A stretch of 38,644 nt of DNA from a virus, in IMG/VR virus record IMGVR_UViG_3300029258_002841, positions 1 through 38,644 of that record; one strand, written 5' to 3'. The notes beneath the pieces are model-generated. The model was not told the origin of the DNA and ran no database searches. It saw only the letters and a list, made by a program, of their open reading frames with translations. The position numbers and the translations under genes are program-made. Positions 8,334 to 17,193 of the stretch are shown here, piece after piece; the first letter of the stretch is position 1; every line of letters starts with the position of its first letter.

Positions 8334-8957
8334 ATGGCACAGGCTAAGAAGAAGACTAAGACAAAATCTACCGTTAAAAAGACAAATAAGTCGACAGAAA
8401 AGCAGATCTATAAGCTTAAGATCGTAGCAACTGCTCCATTTGATGAGTGGACAATCAATCTTAATAAGATTCTGCAACCCACTGTGACGGATCCAAGAGA
8501 CCAACTTTTACTTCTCCCCATCTGTAAAGTCTCTAGAAACCATCCAAGTGATCCAGGAACCCCAACCGCATCCTTTGTTAGATTAACTGAGAAAGAAGCG
8601 GAGAAGGTGAGAAACTATCTCAATACTACGGGATATGTTCATTCTCCCGGAGCTTACGCCCCTGAAGGACAAAAAGAAACCTTCAACCCCTTTGAACAGG
8701 ATGGGCCAGACGGTCAAGTTCTCTCAAGATGGATTCGGTTACAGAAATGGACTAAAGGAGAAGAAGCGGTTCCTTGGTTCCGTTATGGAGATTATATGGT
8801 CAAACTAAGACCAGTCAGACATGATGAGGGTCGTGGAAATGTTGTTGCGGCTGACAAATTCGCGGACATTGATGAAGATGATTATGAGGAAGAAGAGTTT
8901 AACCAGGAATCTGAGGATACAACAATTCCGGACTTAGATTCTTTAGAAGAGCTATAA
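8334..8957 (+). CDS. Unknown structural-module protein with Lys-rich head and acidic tail
   Basis: A 207-aa protein preceded by AAGGAAA. Residues 1-25 are almost all Lys/Thr/Ser; the middle (about 30-170) is a folded domain with several Trp and Pro residues; the last 35 residues are strongly acidic (DIDEDDYEEEEFNQES). It has its own terminators on both sides, so it is probably a monocistronic transcript. Position between capsid and tail-tube genes suggests a head-tail connection or capsid-associated role, but no family was recognised. Confidence 0.65.
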   Translation: MAQAKKKTKTKSTVKKTNKSTEKQIYKLKIVATAPFDEWTINLNKILQPTVTDPRDQLLLLPICKVSRNHPSDPGTPTASFVRLTEKEAEKVRNYLNTTGYVHSPGAYAPEGQKETFNPFEQDGPDGQVLSRWIRLQKWTKGEEAVPWFRYGDYMVKLRPVRHDEGRGNVVAADKFADIDEDDYEEEEFNQESEDTTIPDLDSLEEL

Positions 8958-8984
8958 AGAGATTTGACACCGGTGTGATAGGGG

Positions 8985-9021
8985 GAGGGGTTGGGTTTGT
9001 AAGTTTCCCCAACCCCTCTTT
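8985..9021 (+). terminator. Rho-independent terminator
   Basis: Arms GAGGGGTTGGG (8985-8995) and CCCAACCCCTC (9008-9018) form an 11-bp stem with a 12-nt loop and TTT after it. A 10-bp palindrome ACACCGGTGT (8967-8976) overlapping a TTGACA lies just upstream; its role is unclear. Confidence 0.7.
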
Positions 9022-9024
9022 CAT

Positions 9025-9042
9025 ACTAATATTCTTTTAATC
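9025..9042 (+). promoter_or_regulatory. AATATTCT element, copy 2 (putative phage promoter)
   Basis: ACTAATATTCTTTTAATC begins 4 nt after the terminator at 8985-9021 and 47 nt before the tail-tube-like gene. It keeps the AATATTCT core and the downstream AATC of copy 1. It would drive the long tail operon. Confidence 0.5.
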
Positions 9043-9071
9043 CATTTCCTTCAATGAAGGAGAAATGTTAC

Positions 9072-10037
9072 ATGACGATCAAAAAGACTCTCTTTAACAA
9101 AGGCATCATCACATTCTATGGCTTAGAGCTTGGAAGATGCTCTTCTGTTCAACTCGAAGTGGACGAACTTTATAATCAGGCTGAGTTTGATGAGTTAGGG
9201 CCAACATTCGCATGGCTGACAGGGCAAAAGGCTTACGTCCGCACAGAACTGTATGATTTTGATCAAAACGCTATGGCTTCCATTTTTACTTGGGGAACCG
9301 CAGGACAACAATTCAATGTTTCAAATAATAGAGTTGGAATGCCTGTGATTATGCATGAACTCAGATTCGATCCAATAGACGGTGCGGGTTCCAGTTTTAC
9401 CTGTCCATCTGCATTCGGTCATTGGAACGGAGAGATGCCAAATGCTGCTGATGAAAGAGCAGCGATTCCAATCGAGTTTGAATGCTTCCCTCTATACGAT
9501 ACTGGAAATACGATACAGTTTGATTTGGGGACTCAGACAACATCTCAAACAACTTCCTATAGAGCAGCAATGATAGCTCTTAGAGATAAATTGAAGAACA
9601 TGACTTGGACGGGAGGCGGGGAGGTCTTTCGGAAAGTCCTTATCTCAGCTTTCCCAACAACTCAATTTTTATCTCAGTTACGGCCTGCTGCGGCGATTGT
9701 TAGGGATATGAGAGAAACCACAGATCTCCATAATCAAGAATTCCGGGAATGTGATGTTGAGATTGAGCTAATTGCAACCACAATGAGTCAATTAGGTCAG
9801 GAAGGAGTCATCGGCAGGAGAGCTGTCGCTACTTCATCTAAGTCAGTTGGAGTATTAGAACTAGAGGCCGAGGTTCGGAAACAGTTCCAATTCATGACTA
9901 GAGATGATGGTATCACAGTGCAATCTATTATAGACTCGGGTGATTCCATCTATACTTTGCCAAATCCGGGAGATCAGATAGTTTTCGGAAAAAAACTAAC
10001 AGTTAAATTATACATCGATGTAGCGAATGAAAGTTAA
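9072..10037 (+). CDS. Tail-tube-like protein, long paralogue
   Basis: A 321-aa protein. An ATG at 9054 lies in the same frame, but the ribosome site GAAGGAG (9055-9061) sits after it, so the ATG at 9072 (MTIKKTLFNKG) is the likely start. The first 70 residues carry GIITFYGLELGRCSSVQLEVDEL, which aligns with GVVNFNGVELG..EAGWELECDMD of the 156-aa protein at 11424. The two also share a following (D)ELG...GQKAY/YKGFR block and A(S/M)..SVM.L-type helix, so they are paralogues. The beta-rich composition and place before the tail assembly genes fit a tail tube or tail completion protein. Which of the two forms the tube cannot be told from sequence. Confidence 0.6.
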   Translation: MTIKKTLFNKGIITFYGLELGRCSSVQLEVDELYNQAEFDELGPTFAWLTGQKAYVRTELYDFDQNAMASIFTWGTAGQQFNVSNNRVGMPVIMHELRFDPIDGAGSSFTCPSAFGHWNGEMPNAADERAAIPIEFECFPLYDTGNTIQFDLGTQTTSQTTSYRAAMIALRDKLKNMTWTGGGEVFRKVLISAFPTTQFLSQLRPAAAIVRDMRETTDLHNQEFRECDVEIELIATTMSQLGQEGVIGRRAVATSSKSVGVLELEAEVRKQFQFMTRDDGITVQSIIDSGDSIYTLPNPGDQIVFGKKLTVKLYIDVANES

Positions 10038-10052
10038 TAAAGGAGAAAGCCA

Positions 10053-11408
10053 ATGGCTGCACCAACTTGGTCAGACGCGAAAGACAACTATAATCTAGTA
10101 GTCAAGCCTTATATCGAGGCTCGAAACTATGCAAATGACATCACTGGCAACTTTTTAGATCGCCAGACGGACATTAACAATGCCAATGGAGGGGATTACT
10201 GGTCAACAGTAACCTCAGCTATTAGTACCGCAAGAGCATCATTGCTTGCTTATGTTAACAGTATATCGGCCTCTGATAGAGGAGGTCTTCAAGACTTAGC
10301 GGCTGCGGCAGGAATTAGTTCAACTCAATCAAACGCCGCTATCCTCGGAAATATCTTCGCCGATCCTGATGATTCTCTTTGGGAATACATGGATACGAAT
10401 TCATACCTCGTAAGATCTAGAGAGATTACATTCGGTACCTTCTCTGCTGCAGTCGGAAACAACTGCGATGGTGGGACTGTAATACGTCTCTATAAAGACC
10501 ATGGTGGATATGATATTGAGAATTGCTTCTGCACATCTAATGCAGATGATGGAGTTGTTACCGCATTATGCACATCGGATGCATATACGAACCAGACTAC
10601 CCAAGGTCAAGAGAGGATTAAACTTAGTCTTCCCGCTGCTGGATTTGATGCTTTATCAGTCTCTGGTGGACTTGGGACTAATGTTTCATTAACTGTGCAA
10701 GGAGCAGAGGTACCCGGTATTCTTAGTAACCCTGGATTTGATACATTTACGGGGACAGCTGGAACACCAACAGCAATTACTAACTGGACAGCGTCTGGGA
10801 CTTCAATCTCAGCAGTCTCTTTGGATAGCACGTATCTTTATAGAAGTAATCCAAATGTAACGACTTCCTACTCAGTGAAGTTTGATGCGACTACTTCTTG
10901 GGAATTCAAGCAAGCTATCACAAATACTCTTACAACTTACCAACCATACTATGCTTCCGTCAGATACAGTAATGATGGAACTACTTGGTCAACTCTCCAA
11001 TTAGACTTGGATGAGAATCTATATCCCGTAAACTTTACAGAAGCATCGGGAAGCAATTATGTTAAGTTGAATTGGGCTAAGGATACGAGAACATTATCTC
11101 TGGCAGTTGGGACTAATAGCAAGTCTGTAGTGATTGCTAGTGCTGCTAACTTCTATATGGATGAATGTCTCTTTGCCCCAATGGTTCAATTCAATAACCT
11201 CTGGTATGTTGCAACACCAGGAATGCATCAGACAGGTGCTAGCACTTCTTGGAAGATTGGAGATACTGGAACTTTAGCCACAACTGCCACTGATGCTGAT
11301 GTAAGTTGCCTCCAGCAATATCTCTGGAGAGCTCAGGGCAAGTATCTCCCTAGCACGACAGTTGGTGGAAGTGTTACCTGGGCTAGTCCAACTTTGTCAA
11401 TAACATAG
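10053..11408 (+). CDS. Virion protein with carbohydrate-binding-like domain
   Basis: A 451-aa protein with a strong AAAGGAG site. The N-terminal 120 residues are helical and resemble a virion-attachment domain. From about residue 222 the sequence reads LSNPGFDTFTGTAG...ITNWTASGTSI and continues as beta-strands to about 375, the layout of a galactose-binding/CBM4-9-type jelly roll (NpGFe...Wt.sG). It is encoded between the two tail-tube-like paralogues, so it probably decorates the tail. Sugar binding is inferred from the domain type and no specific ligand can be proposed. Confidence 0.55.
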   Translation: MAAPTWSDAKDNYNLVVKPYIEARNYANDITGNFLDRQTDINNANGGDYWSTVTSAISTARASLLAYVNSISASDRGGLQDLAAAAGISSTQSNAAILGNIFADPDDSLWEYMDTNSYLVRSREITFGTFSAAVGNNCDGGTVIRLYKDHGGYDIENCFCTSNADDGVVTALCTSDAYTNQTTQGQERIKLSLPAAGFDALSVSGGLGTNVSLTVQGAEVPGILSNPGFDTFTGTAGTPTAITNWTASGTSISAVSLDSTYLYRSNPNVTTSYSVKFDATTSWEFKQAITNTLTTYQPYYASVRYSNDGTTWSTLQLDLDENLYPVNFTEASGSNYVKLNWAKDTRTLSLAVGTNSKSVVIASAANFYMDECLFAPMVQFNNLWYVATPGMHQTGASTSWKIGDTGTLATTATDADVSCLQQYLWRAQGKYLPSTTVGGSVTWASPTLSIT

Positions 11409-11423
11409 TCTAAGGAGTCTTAA

Positions 11424-11894
11424 ATGCCAACTTTATTCAGTTCATTCCCTAATGCCGGGGTGGTTAATTTCAACGGGGTTGAATTAGGCATCACTGAGGC
11501 TGGTTGGGAATTAGAATGTGATATGGATACTGTTCCATTACAGTATGAGGAACTTGGGGATTACGCTAAAGGTCTTTATTACAAAGGCTTTAGACTTTTC
11601 TTCTCAGCCGTATTACGATATGCTTCTCAGTCTGTAATGAGTCTCTATCTCGGCGGTAACCTGAACTTCTCAATGAAACCAGGGGATGAGATGGGAGATC
11701 AAGTCGGAGGAAGTTTATCATTTACGCCTAAACAGTCGGGGAGGCTTGGAATCTCTGCTGCTAAAGCGATCCCGATGCCGGATGGGTCGGTGAATCTACA
11801 GAACCAAGCGTTAGTGAACATTCCTATTAGGTTTGAAATAATGTATATCGACGACTCAACCCCTATGATTGAAATCACTGGAGGGGCAACATAA
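11424..11894 (+). CDS. Tail-tube-like protein, short paralogue
   Basis: A 156-aa beta-rich protein with AAGGAG before the ATG. Its N-terminus aligns with that of the 321-aa protein at 9072 (shared VxFxGxELG and LExD). Length, Gly/Ser-rich strands and the position directly before a chaperone-like gene fit a major tail tube protein. The stop overlaps the next start (TAATG). Confidence 0.6.
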   Translation: MPTLFSSFPNAGVVNFNGVELGITEAGWELECDMDTVPLQYEELGDYAKGLYYKGFRLFFSAVLRYASQSVMSLYLGGNLNFSMKPGDEMGDQVGGSLSFTPKQSGRLGISAAKAIPMPDGSVNLQNQALVNIPIRFEIMYIDDSTPMIEITGGAT

Positions 11895-12316
11895 TGGAAG
11901 AGAAGTGGTCTCAGGAATTCATTGACTCAATTAAGGATCCCGATTTAAAGAAAGCCCTTGCTGGGGAGAATCTTGAAGAAAAATCATTACAGGAAGCCGT
12001 TGACAGCATCTCAGAGGAGCAAGCAGCCGCTTTCGATGAATTTAGGATGTTCTGTTATTATAAACCACCCTTTGATTGGGAATATTGGATTGAAAACTTC
12101 TCTCCAGAAGTCCGGCAACTTGGATACCAGGTGATGCATCGCAGGGCAGTAGAGGATTGGACTAACATGGCCTTGTCGGTTGGAAATGTGTTATATGCCG
12201 GTGAATTAATGGAGCCTTATGATAATGGGGAACTGAAAGCCAAAGCACTTCAACTTGAAGCCAGGACTAAATCTGAGATAGAAAGTAAACTAAATGGCAA
12301 AGGAAGCGCGAACTAG
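11894..12316 (+). CDS. Probable tail assembly chaperone (by position)
   Basis: A 140-aa, mostly helical acidic protein translationally coupled to the tail-tube-like gene. The middle contains EFRMFCYYKPPFDWEYWIE and a long helical C-terminus. Proteins at this position normally bind the tape measure during tail assembly. No family signature or frameshifting signal of the G/GT type was found; the assignment is positional. Its 3' end overlaps the next gene by 23 nt in another frame. Confidence 0.45.
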   Translation: MEEKWSQEFIDSIKDPDLKKALAGENLEEKSLQEAVDSISEEQAAAFDEFRMFCYYKPPFDWEYWIENFSPEVRQLGYQVMHRRAVEDWTNMALSVGNVLYAGELMEPYDNGELKAKALQLEARTKSEIESKLNGKGSAN

Positions 12317-13265
12317 AGAACAAATTGAGTCTGCTCTTCAGAGGGAAAATGAGAAATTCTCTGCCCGAGTAGAGAAAGACTTAAAAAATCTATTAAATTA
12401 TCTGGGGACTCTAAAACGTTATTTCAGTGACAGTCTCCCGGATCTCAGAGAGTCCTTAAACGTTTTAGGGACTTTCATTGAATCAATGGATGAGGAGGAG
12501 GAGGAACGGGGAATTCCCCCGGCAGAGAGAACTGCTTTTACCTTCAAGAAGGACATTGATACTGCAAATAAACAACTTGAGAATCTCCAGCAGCTGGAGT
12601 CTAAGCTGATGCCGAAAATTACTATAGCCGAAACTTTATACAATGCTGCCGTAGAGGCTCAAAAAACCTTTACGTCTCGGGCTGCGAAAATCCAAGAAGC
12701 AACCGAAGAGACGATGAAAGGGTATGAAAAAGCTATGGTTAATGCTCAGCTATTACAAACAGGGGTCAAACAGTTAGCAGCCTTTGCTCAGAAAGTGGGT
12801 GGAGCGCTGGGATCTAATTTAATGACTCCTTGGAAAAAAAGAGCTAACATTGTGTCAGGTCTGTTTAACCTTGGCGGCGCAGCGACGACGGGTGGATATG
12901 CTGGCGCGGCTTCTCTCGCATCTAAAGGGAAAAAGAAAGCGGCTGGAGCTGCAGTCATTGGAACAATTCTCGGCGACGCAATCTCTCAGATCGGGGCTCA
13001 GACTGCACAATTAATCTCAGATAGAAAAGATTTGGAAGCTGGAGCTGCCCGGGAATATGGCGGCGTCTCAATTAGTCAAAGTGAAACCTTTGGAATGGAT
13101 GTTCCTGGTCTTGAAGGAACAATCCGGGAATCAACCCGGAGAGCCCAGGCTGGAAAGGTAAACTGGGTTGACATTGTCCAGGAGGTTATGGGAGAGGACG
13201 AAACTGAAGATTATATTGATCAATTTGGAGGTGGCTGGGGAATCAGCCCCGGCAGTGAAGACTAA
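12294..13265 (+). CDS. Tape-measure-region protein 1, coiled coil plus Gly/Ala zipper
   Basis: A 323-aa protein. Residues 1-165 are long charged helices (coiled coil); residues about 186-240 form a Gly/Ala-rich hydrophobic stretch (LFNLGGAATTGGYAGAASLA and AAGAAVIGTILGDAISQIG) typical of membrane-inserting glycine zippers; the C-terminal 80 residues are polar. It is the first of four consecutive genes with such zippers. This is the place where a single long tape measure is expected. It may be part of a split tape measure or an ejected channel protein. Confidence 0.6.
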   Translation: MAKEARTREQIESALQRENEKFSARVEKDLKNLLNYLGTLKRYFSDSLPDLRESLNVLGTFIESMDEEEEERGIPPAERTAFTFKKDIDTANKQLENLQQLESKLMPKITIAETLYNAAVEAQKTFTSRAAKIQEATEETMKGYEKAMVNAQLLQTGVKQLAAFAQKVGGALGSNLMTPWKKRANIVSGLFNLGGAATTGGYAGAASLASKGKKKAAGAAVIGTILGDAISQIGAQTAQLISDRKDLEAGAAREYGGVSISQSETFGMDVPGLEGTIRESTRRAQAGKVNWVDIVQEVMGEDETEDYIDQFGGGWGISPGSED

Positions 13266-13268
13266 AAA

Positions 13269-14537
13269 ATGGCAAAGAAACGTCGGAAGACAATTTCAAC
13301 TGAGTGGACAAGATATGACCCGGAGACTGATATTATTGCAGGCGCTCCGAAAGGGGCTTATATTGAGATGGGGACTGTTGGCGGAAAGCCCGCCGCAAGA
13401 TATGTCTACTCGGAGAAAGCCTTAGATGCCTCAGAGAGAAAAGGCTATAATAGAGAGAAACAGATTGATAAAGAACGGTCTGCCAGACCCCGCCAAAGGG
13501 CTGCTCAAAAAGCATGGGATAAGAAGACTTCCGGAAGAGAAGCTAAGAGTTCCGGGGAGGGGAAGGGAAGTTATAAAGGACCTCCCGCTCCATTTCCTTC
13601 CGTGCCTGAACATTTAATCCAGCGGCAACTCGAAAAATCTGCTTATGGTCGCCCTGGGCGTCGATCCCGCAATGTAAAAAGTAAAGATGTAGAGACTGTC
13701 CCATATGAAAAGGCCGTTAGAATACATGCTCGGGCAAAAGCTGCACGACGATATTCACCAATAGGCACTCCTTTCCGGTCTTCAGCCGAAACGATCCATA
13801 TTAAGGAACATGCCCGATATAAAGGGTTTGAATCAACCTTTAAGGCATTGGAACCGTTCCCGGAGCGTCAGGCTGAGTTTCGGAAAAAAGTTGAGGCTAA
13901 GACTGCTCAATCACAGGTTAAAGCTGGCCTAAACCGAGGTTTTAAGAAGATAAACAAGGGACTTAACAGTATTGTCCAATCGACTCGGATGACCGGCCTT
14001 TCTATGGCAATTGCAGGTCCAAAAGTTGCAGGCGCACTGGCTGAATTTGGAACCTCTCTTATCGCGGGCAGCCCTGGGATGATTTCTGGTTCAACCACCC
14101 CGGCTGAAAGATTTGCTAATAGGCTCGGGGCAGGATCACAATTCGGCGCAGGAGTGGTTGGGGCAGGTATCGGCGCAATTTGGGGGCCGGTCGGTGCTAT
14201 GGTTGGTCAAGCTGTTGGTGATGCCGTAGGAGAAATCGCTTCTTCTATAATCCAAGTCTTATACGAGGATGAGAAAATAGCAGAGAAGAATACCCAAGCA
14301 GAGGTCCTTAGGCTTTTGCAGACTGCAGAGGTCCAGGGAACCCCAATTACACAATTAGAGGGGGCTGAGAGAAACTCAGCCTTAAAAGGTTTGATCCGGG
14401 CAATCCTTCGGTATCAGTATCAAAAAGTCCAGGATATGAAAAGAGCAAACCGGATTATGGAAGACTTGAATAAACGGGAGGACACCCTTCCACCGGAGGC
14501 AGAGTTGATGGTTAATTCAGTTTATGGGCCATTTTAG
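13269..14537 (+). CDS. Tape-measure-region protein 2, basic N-terminus plus TPAER/Gly zipper
   Basis: A 422-aa protein. Residues 1-200 are very basic and probably extended or DNA-associated. The block from about 247 (GPKVAGALAEFGTSLIAG) leads to TTPAERFANRLGA at 276-288 and a glycine zipper at about 289-325 (GAGVVGAGIGAIWGPVGAMV), followed by a charged helix. The TPxER plus zipper module is shared with the next two genes, so they are paralogous. The role is probably tail lumen or ejection into the host envelope. The ribosome site is weak; the start is 3 nt after the previous stop. Confidence 0.6.
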   Translation: MAKKRRKTISTEWTRYDPETDIIAGAPKGAYIEMGTVGGKPAARYVYSEKALDASERKGYNREKQIDKERSARPRQRAAQKAWDKKTSGREAKSSGEGKGSYKGPPAPFPSVPEHLIQRQLEKSAYGRPGRRSRNVKSKDVETVPYEKAVRIHARAKAARRYSPIGTPFRSSAETIHIKEHARYKGFESTFKALEPFPERQAEFRKKVEAKTAQSQVKAGLNRGFKKINKGLNSIVQSTRMTGLSMAIAGPKVAGALAEFGTSLIAGSPGMISGSTTPAERFANRLGAGSQFGAGVVGAGIGAIWGPVGAMVGQAVGDAVGEIASSIIQVLYEDEKIAEKNTQAEVLRLLQTAEVQGTPITQLEGAERNSALKGLIRAILRYQYQKVQDMKRANRIMEDLNKREDTLPPEAELMVNSVYGPF

Positions 14538-14545
14538 GAGACTAA

Positions 14546-15151
14546 ATGGGATTTGAATCTGATAATCTTCTCCAGGAGCTAGAGCAATATAACCGAAACC
14601 TTGACCGGATGCTGGGAAATGATTTATGGGGTCGGTTTGCTATGGCTAATATTACCTCCCCTCGTGTTGGGGCGGCTGTCACTGCTGGGTTTGATTCTCT
14701 AGCAGCAGCGGCTGGAGTTCCGAATCCACAAAAAACACCATCTGAGAGGCAAGCAAATCTTCTTGCCACCCTCAGTTCCGTTGCCGGGGATGCTTTAGGG
14801 TTAAGTGCTGCCGCCCTCTCCAAAACCGGACCAGTCGGATCCCTTGTTACAATGGCCATTGGTCAAGCTGCGGGGGATCTTGGCGCTGCAGTGATTCGGG
14901 GACTTTTTAGCGCCGAGATGAAGGCTGAGAAATTAGTCATGCAGGCGATGCAGCAATATATGTCAACAGCAATGGAATATGGGATCGAATTAACTGACGA
15001 TGACATCCGGGAACTAGTTCGATATTTGAAACGTTTGTTTAATAGAAAGATTCGGCAAATGTATACGAACAGCTTTGAGATTGATAAAGCTATAAATCCT
15101 TTTGCGAACTCAGGATCAATTGGGTGGGCTACTTCGATTCGACCAATATAG
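14546..15151 (+). CDS. Tape-measure-region protein 3, TPSER/Gly zipper
   Basis: A 201-aa protein with TTAGGAG before the ATG. After a helical N-terminus come SPRVGAAVTAGFDSLAAAAG, KTPSERQANLLAT (63-75) and an Ala/Gly-rich hydrophobic zone to about residue 120, then a charged helix. The same order of elements is seen in proteins 2 and 4. The shared unit indicates duplication within this operon. Confidence 0.6.
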   Translation: MGFESDNLLQELEQYNRNLDRMLGNDLWGRFAMANITSPRVGAAVTAGFDSLAAAAGVPNPQKTPSERQANLLATLSSVAGDALGLSAAALSKTGPVGSLVTMAIGQAAGDLGAAVIRGLFSAEMKAEKLVMQAMQQYMSTAMEYGIELTDDDIRELVRYLKRLFNRKIRQMYTNSFEIDKAINPFANSGSIGWATSIRPI

Positions 15152-15158
15152 GAATGAT

Positions 15159-15785
15159 ATGGAACAGAATCATTTTAACAGACTACTAGCATCAGCAAAT
15201 CAGAAAATAATGCAAATTAATCAGAGAGCAGGGGCTGTCTATTTGGGAAACACGGCGGTTAATAGACTTTCCCAGTTTAGTTCACCCCAACCTATCGGCG
15301 TTGGAATTGCAGAAGCTTTTGGGGAAACAAACCCACTGACAACTCCGACGGAGAGAGCGACAGGTTACCTGACCACGGCAATATCCGCAACTGCAACTGT
15401 TGGTGGGACTGTTGCCGGGGCTGCAGTTGGAGCAGAGGTAGGGGCTGGTTTTGGTGGTTGGGGAGCGGCGATAGGTGCTGGGATTGGTATGGCAATCGCG
15501 GCAATCACAAACGCAATGATTCGAGCTAAGGCGGATAAGCAAATTTCTAAGGAAAAATTAGTCCAACGTGATGTTCTAAACATTATTAAAGGCTACAGAG
15601 AATTAGGTCTTGCACCAAATTGGGAGCGAATCCAAAGGACAGCAGAGGAATTAGAGCGTATTCATGGTTTACGGATCTCTCAGAGAATTAGAAATAATGT
15701 CTTGTTAGACATTGAGCCAGAAGAGGAAACCTCATATTCTTCAGAAGACCAAGAAATCATTAGCAGCAATGGTAAGCAAATTTAG
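15159..15785 (+). CDS. Tape-measure-region protein 4, TPTER/Gly zipper
   Basis: A 208-aa protein. The frame is open further upstream, but TAGGAA overlapping the preceding stop places the start at ATG 15159 (MEQNHFNRLL). It carries TTPTERATGYLTT (61-73) and the clearest glycine zipper of the four (VGGTVAGAAVGAEVGAGFGG, 81-100, then GAAIGAGIGMAIAAI), followed by a charged helix. It closes the paralogous series; baseplate-type genes follow. Confidence 0.6.
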   Translation: MEQNHFNRLLASANQKIMQINQRAGAVYLGNTAVNRLSQFSSPQPIGVGIAEAFGETNPLTTPTERATGYLTTAISATATVGGTVAGAAVGAEVGAGFGGWGAAIGAGIGMAIAAITNAMIRAKADKQISKEKLVQRDVLNIIKGYRELGLAPNWERIQRTAEELERIHGLRISQRIRNNVLLDIEPEEETSYSSEDQEIISSNGKQI

Positions 15786-15793
15786 GAGAAGAA

Positions 15794-17188
15794 ATGGCAA
15801 CTCTAACGTATGGTACGAGAGAATTTCATGTTCACGGTAGACCTCGGGTTTTTGATGGGGTCACTGAGGCAAGAATTGAGTGTCAAGTTTTAATCCGTAA
15901 GATTGATTATTATAAGTTGCAGGAAGCAACCCTTGAATATGATGTCCATCCAATTCTTCTTGAGTTTGATGAAGGGGTTAGCACCAACACTTTTAATTTT
16001 AGCACTGAAGAATTTACCCGGCATAGTAGATTTGAACATCAGAAGATTGGATCCGAGTTCGATATTGGTGGTGGGGGTGGGTTAGGTTTAATTTCATCCC
16101 AGGTAAGCATCACTATTCAGAAAGCAGCACCAGAAGTCGATGATGTCTACCGTAGAGACGGTATCATTAATTTAATGCGGGAATCTAACGAATTGCCGTC
16201 GATAATGGTCTCAGCCGAGTATACGGCAGCGGGAGTGGGAACACCCTCAGGTTTGAACGCTTATGAGTATGCAGAGTCGGATATTGAATCATATGCGATT
16301 GGAATTTTAGCAACCTTACTCCCGGATGAAGATACAAGCCAGTGGAAATTAGTCCGACGTAATGTTGAACAAATACAGTATAATTTTCAGAAAGCTTTTG
16401 GAACCGTTGAATTTCGGAAACAATTAATAGCAGACGCCGCTGGTGGAATTTATACGCCTCAATTTACCGGTGTAAGCTCAGTGTTAACATCGTTAACTGT
16501 TAACCCTGCCAGGGCAAAGTATTTTAGCCTTGAATCAACTCCTTCTCTCCCGAACTTCAGCGATTTAACTGCGGCTACGGGTGGAGCTTCCTTCGCAGTT
16601 CCTGATGTGGATCTCCCTGAAATTGAAACGGAAGAGCCTTCAAGTTTACAAGTTTATTCATACTTTCAGTCAGAGATCAGATATAATGTTTTGCTTCAAG
16701 TAGGAATTTACGACAACAGTAATATTAAAAACACCTATGAAACTATTGTCCGTCCAAGAATCGTCGATGATGCTAAAACAACGTTAGGGGCTAGTATTCT
16801 TTATGTGGTTCAGGACTCCTGGGAATTTGATGAGATCTTAAACAAGTTTTCGGTTGTTTTAACTGCACAGTATGTTACTTCTGCTAACCCGGTTATTTCT
16901 TATAAAACGAGTTACCGGTACACTATGCAGAGAGTGACTGATAGGGATATGACCGAGAATAAATTAGTTGTATCTTCCACTGGCTATATTCAATCTTTAA
17001 CAATGAATTATAGGATTGAGCGTATTGGAATGGATCCTTTGCCACCGCCGAGATTGGATGGGGAACAATATTATCTTGACCAAGAAGCGATTGAAATAAC
17101 TCAGGATTTGGAACAAGCAGGATCAGACAGTAATCAGAAAACTATCCACAGTTTAACCGTTAGCAGAACTTATCTGATACTAGGGTAA
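15794..17188 (+). CDS. Tail/baseplate structural protein, unknown
   Basis: A 464-aa beta-rich protein with TTAGGAG before the ATG. A Gly run (GGGGGLGLISSQVSITIQKA) lies at about 92-110, and a Pro/Asp/Glu-rich linker at about 260-280. The C-terminal half has repeated strand patterns ending YRIERIGMDPLPPPR. No family recognised. Placement after the zipper proteins and before the hub-like gene suggests a distal tail or baseplate component. Confidence 0.6.
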   Translation: MATLTYGTREFHVHGRPRVFDGVTEARIECQVLIRKIDYYKLQEATLEYDVHPILLEFDEGVSTNTFNFSTEEFTRHSRFEHQKIGSEFDIGGGGGLGLISSQVSITIQKAAPEVDDVYRRDGIINLMRESNELPSIMVSAEYTAAGVGTPSGLNAYEYAESDIESYAIGILATLLPDEDTSQWKLVRRNVEQIQYNFQKAFGTVEFRKQLIADAAGGIYTPQFTGVSSVLTSLTVNPARAKYFSLESTPSLPNFSDLTAATGGASFAVPDVDLPEIETEEPSSLQVYSYFQSEIRYNVLLQVGIYDNSNIKNTYETIVRPRIVDDAKTTLGASILYVVQDSWEFDEILNKFSVVLTAQYVTSANPVISYKTSYRYTMQRVTDRDMTENKLVVSSTGYIQSLTMNYRIERIGMDPLPPPRLDGEQYYLDQEAIEITQDLEQAGSDSNQKTIHSLTVSRTYLILG

Positions 17189-17193
17189 CATAA

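Noticed and set aside
9054-9071. Upstream ATG of the 321-aa tail protein
   Set aside because: The ribosome site GAAGGAG lies downstream of it, so the ATG at 9072 is preferred.
15282-15583. Pro/Gln/Ala-rich frames on the minus strand
   Set aside because: They are the antisense of the glycine-zipper coding region and have compositional bias only.
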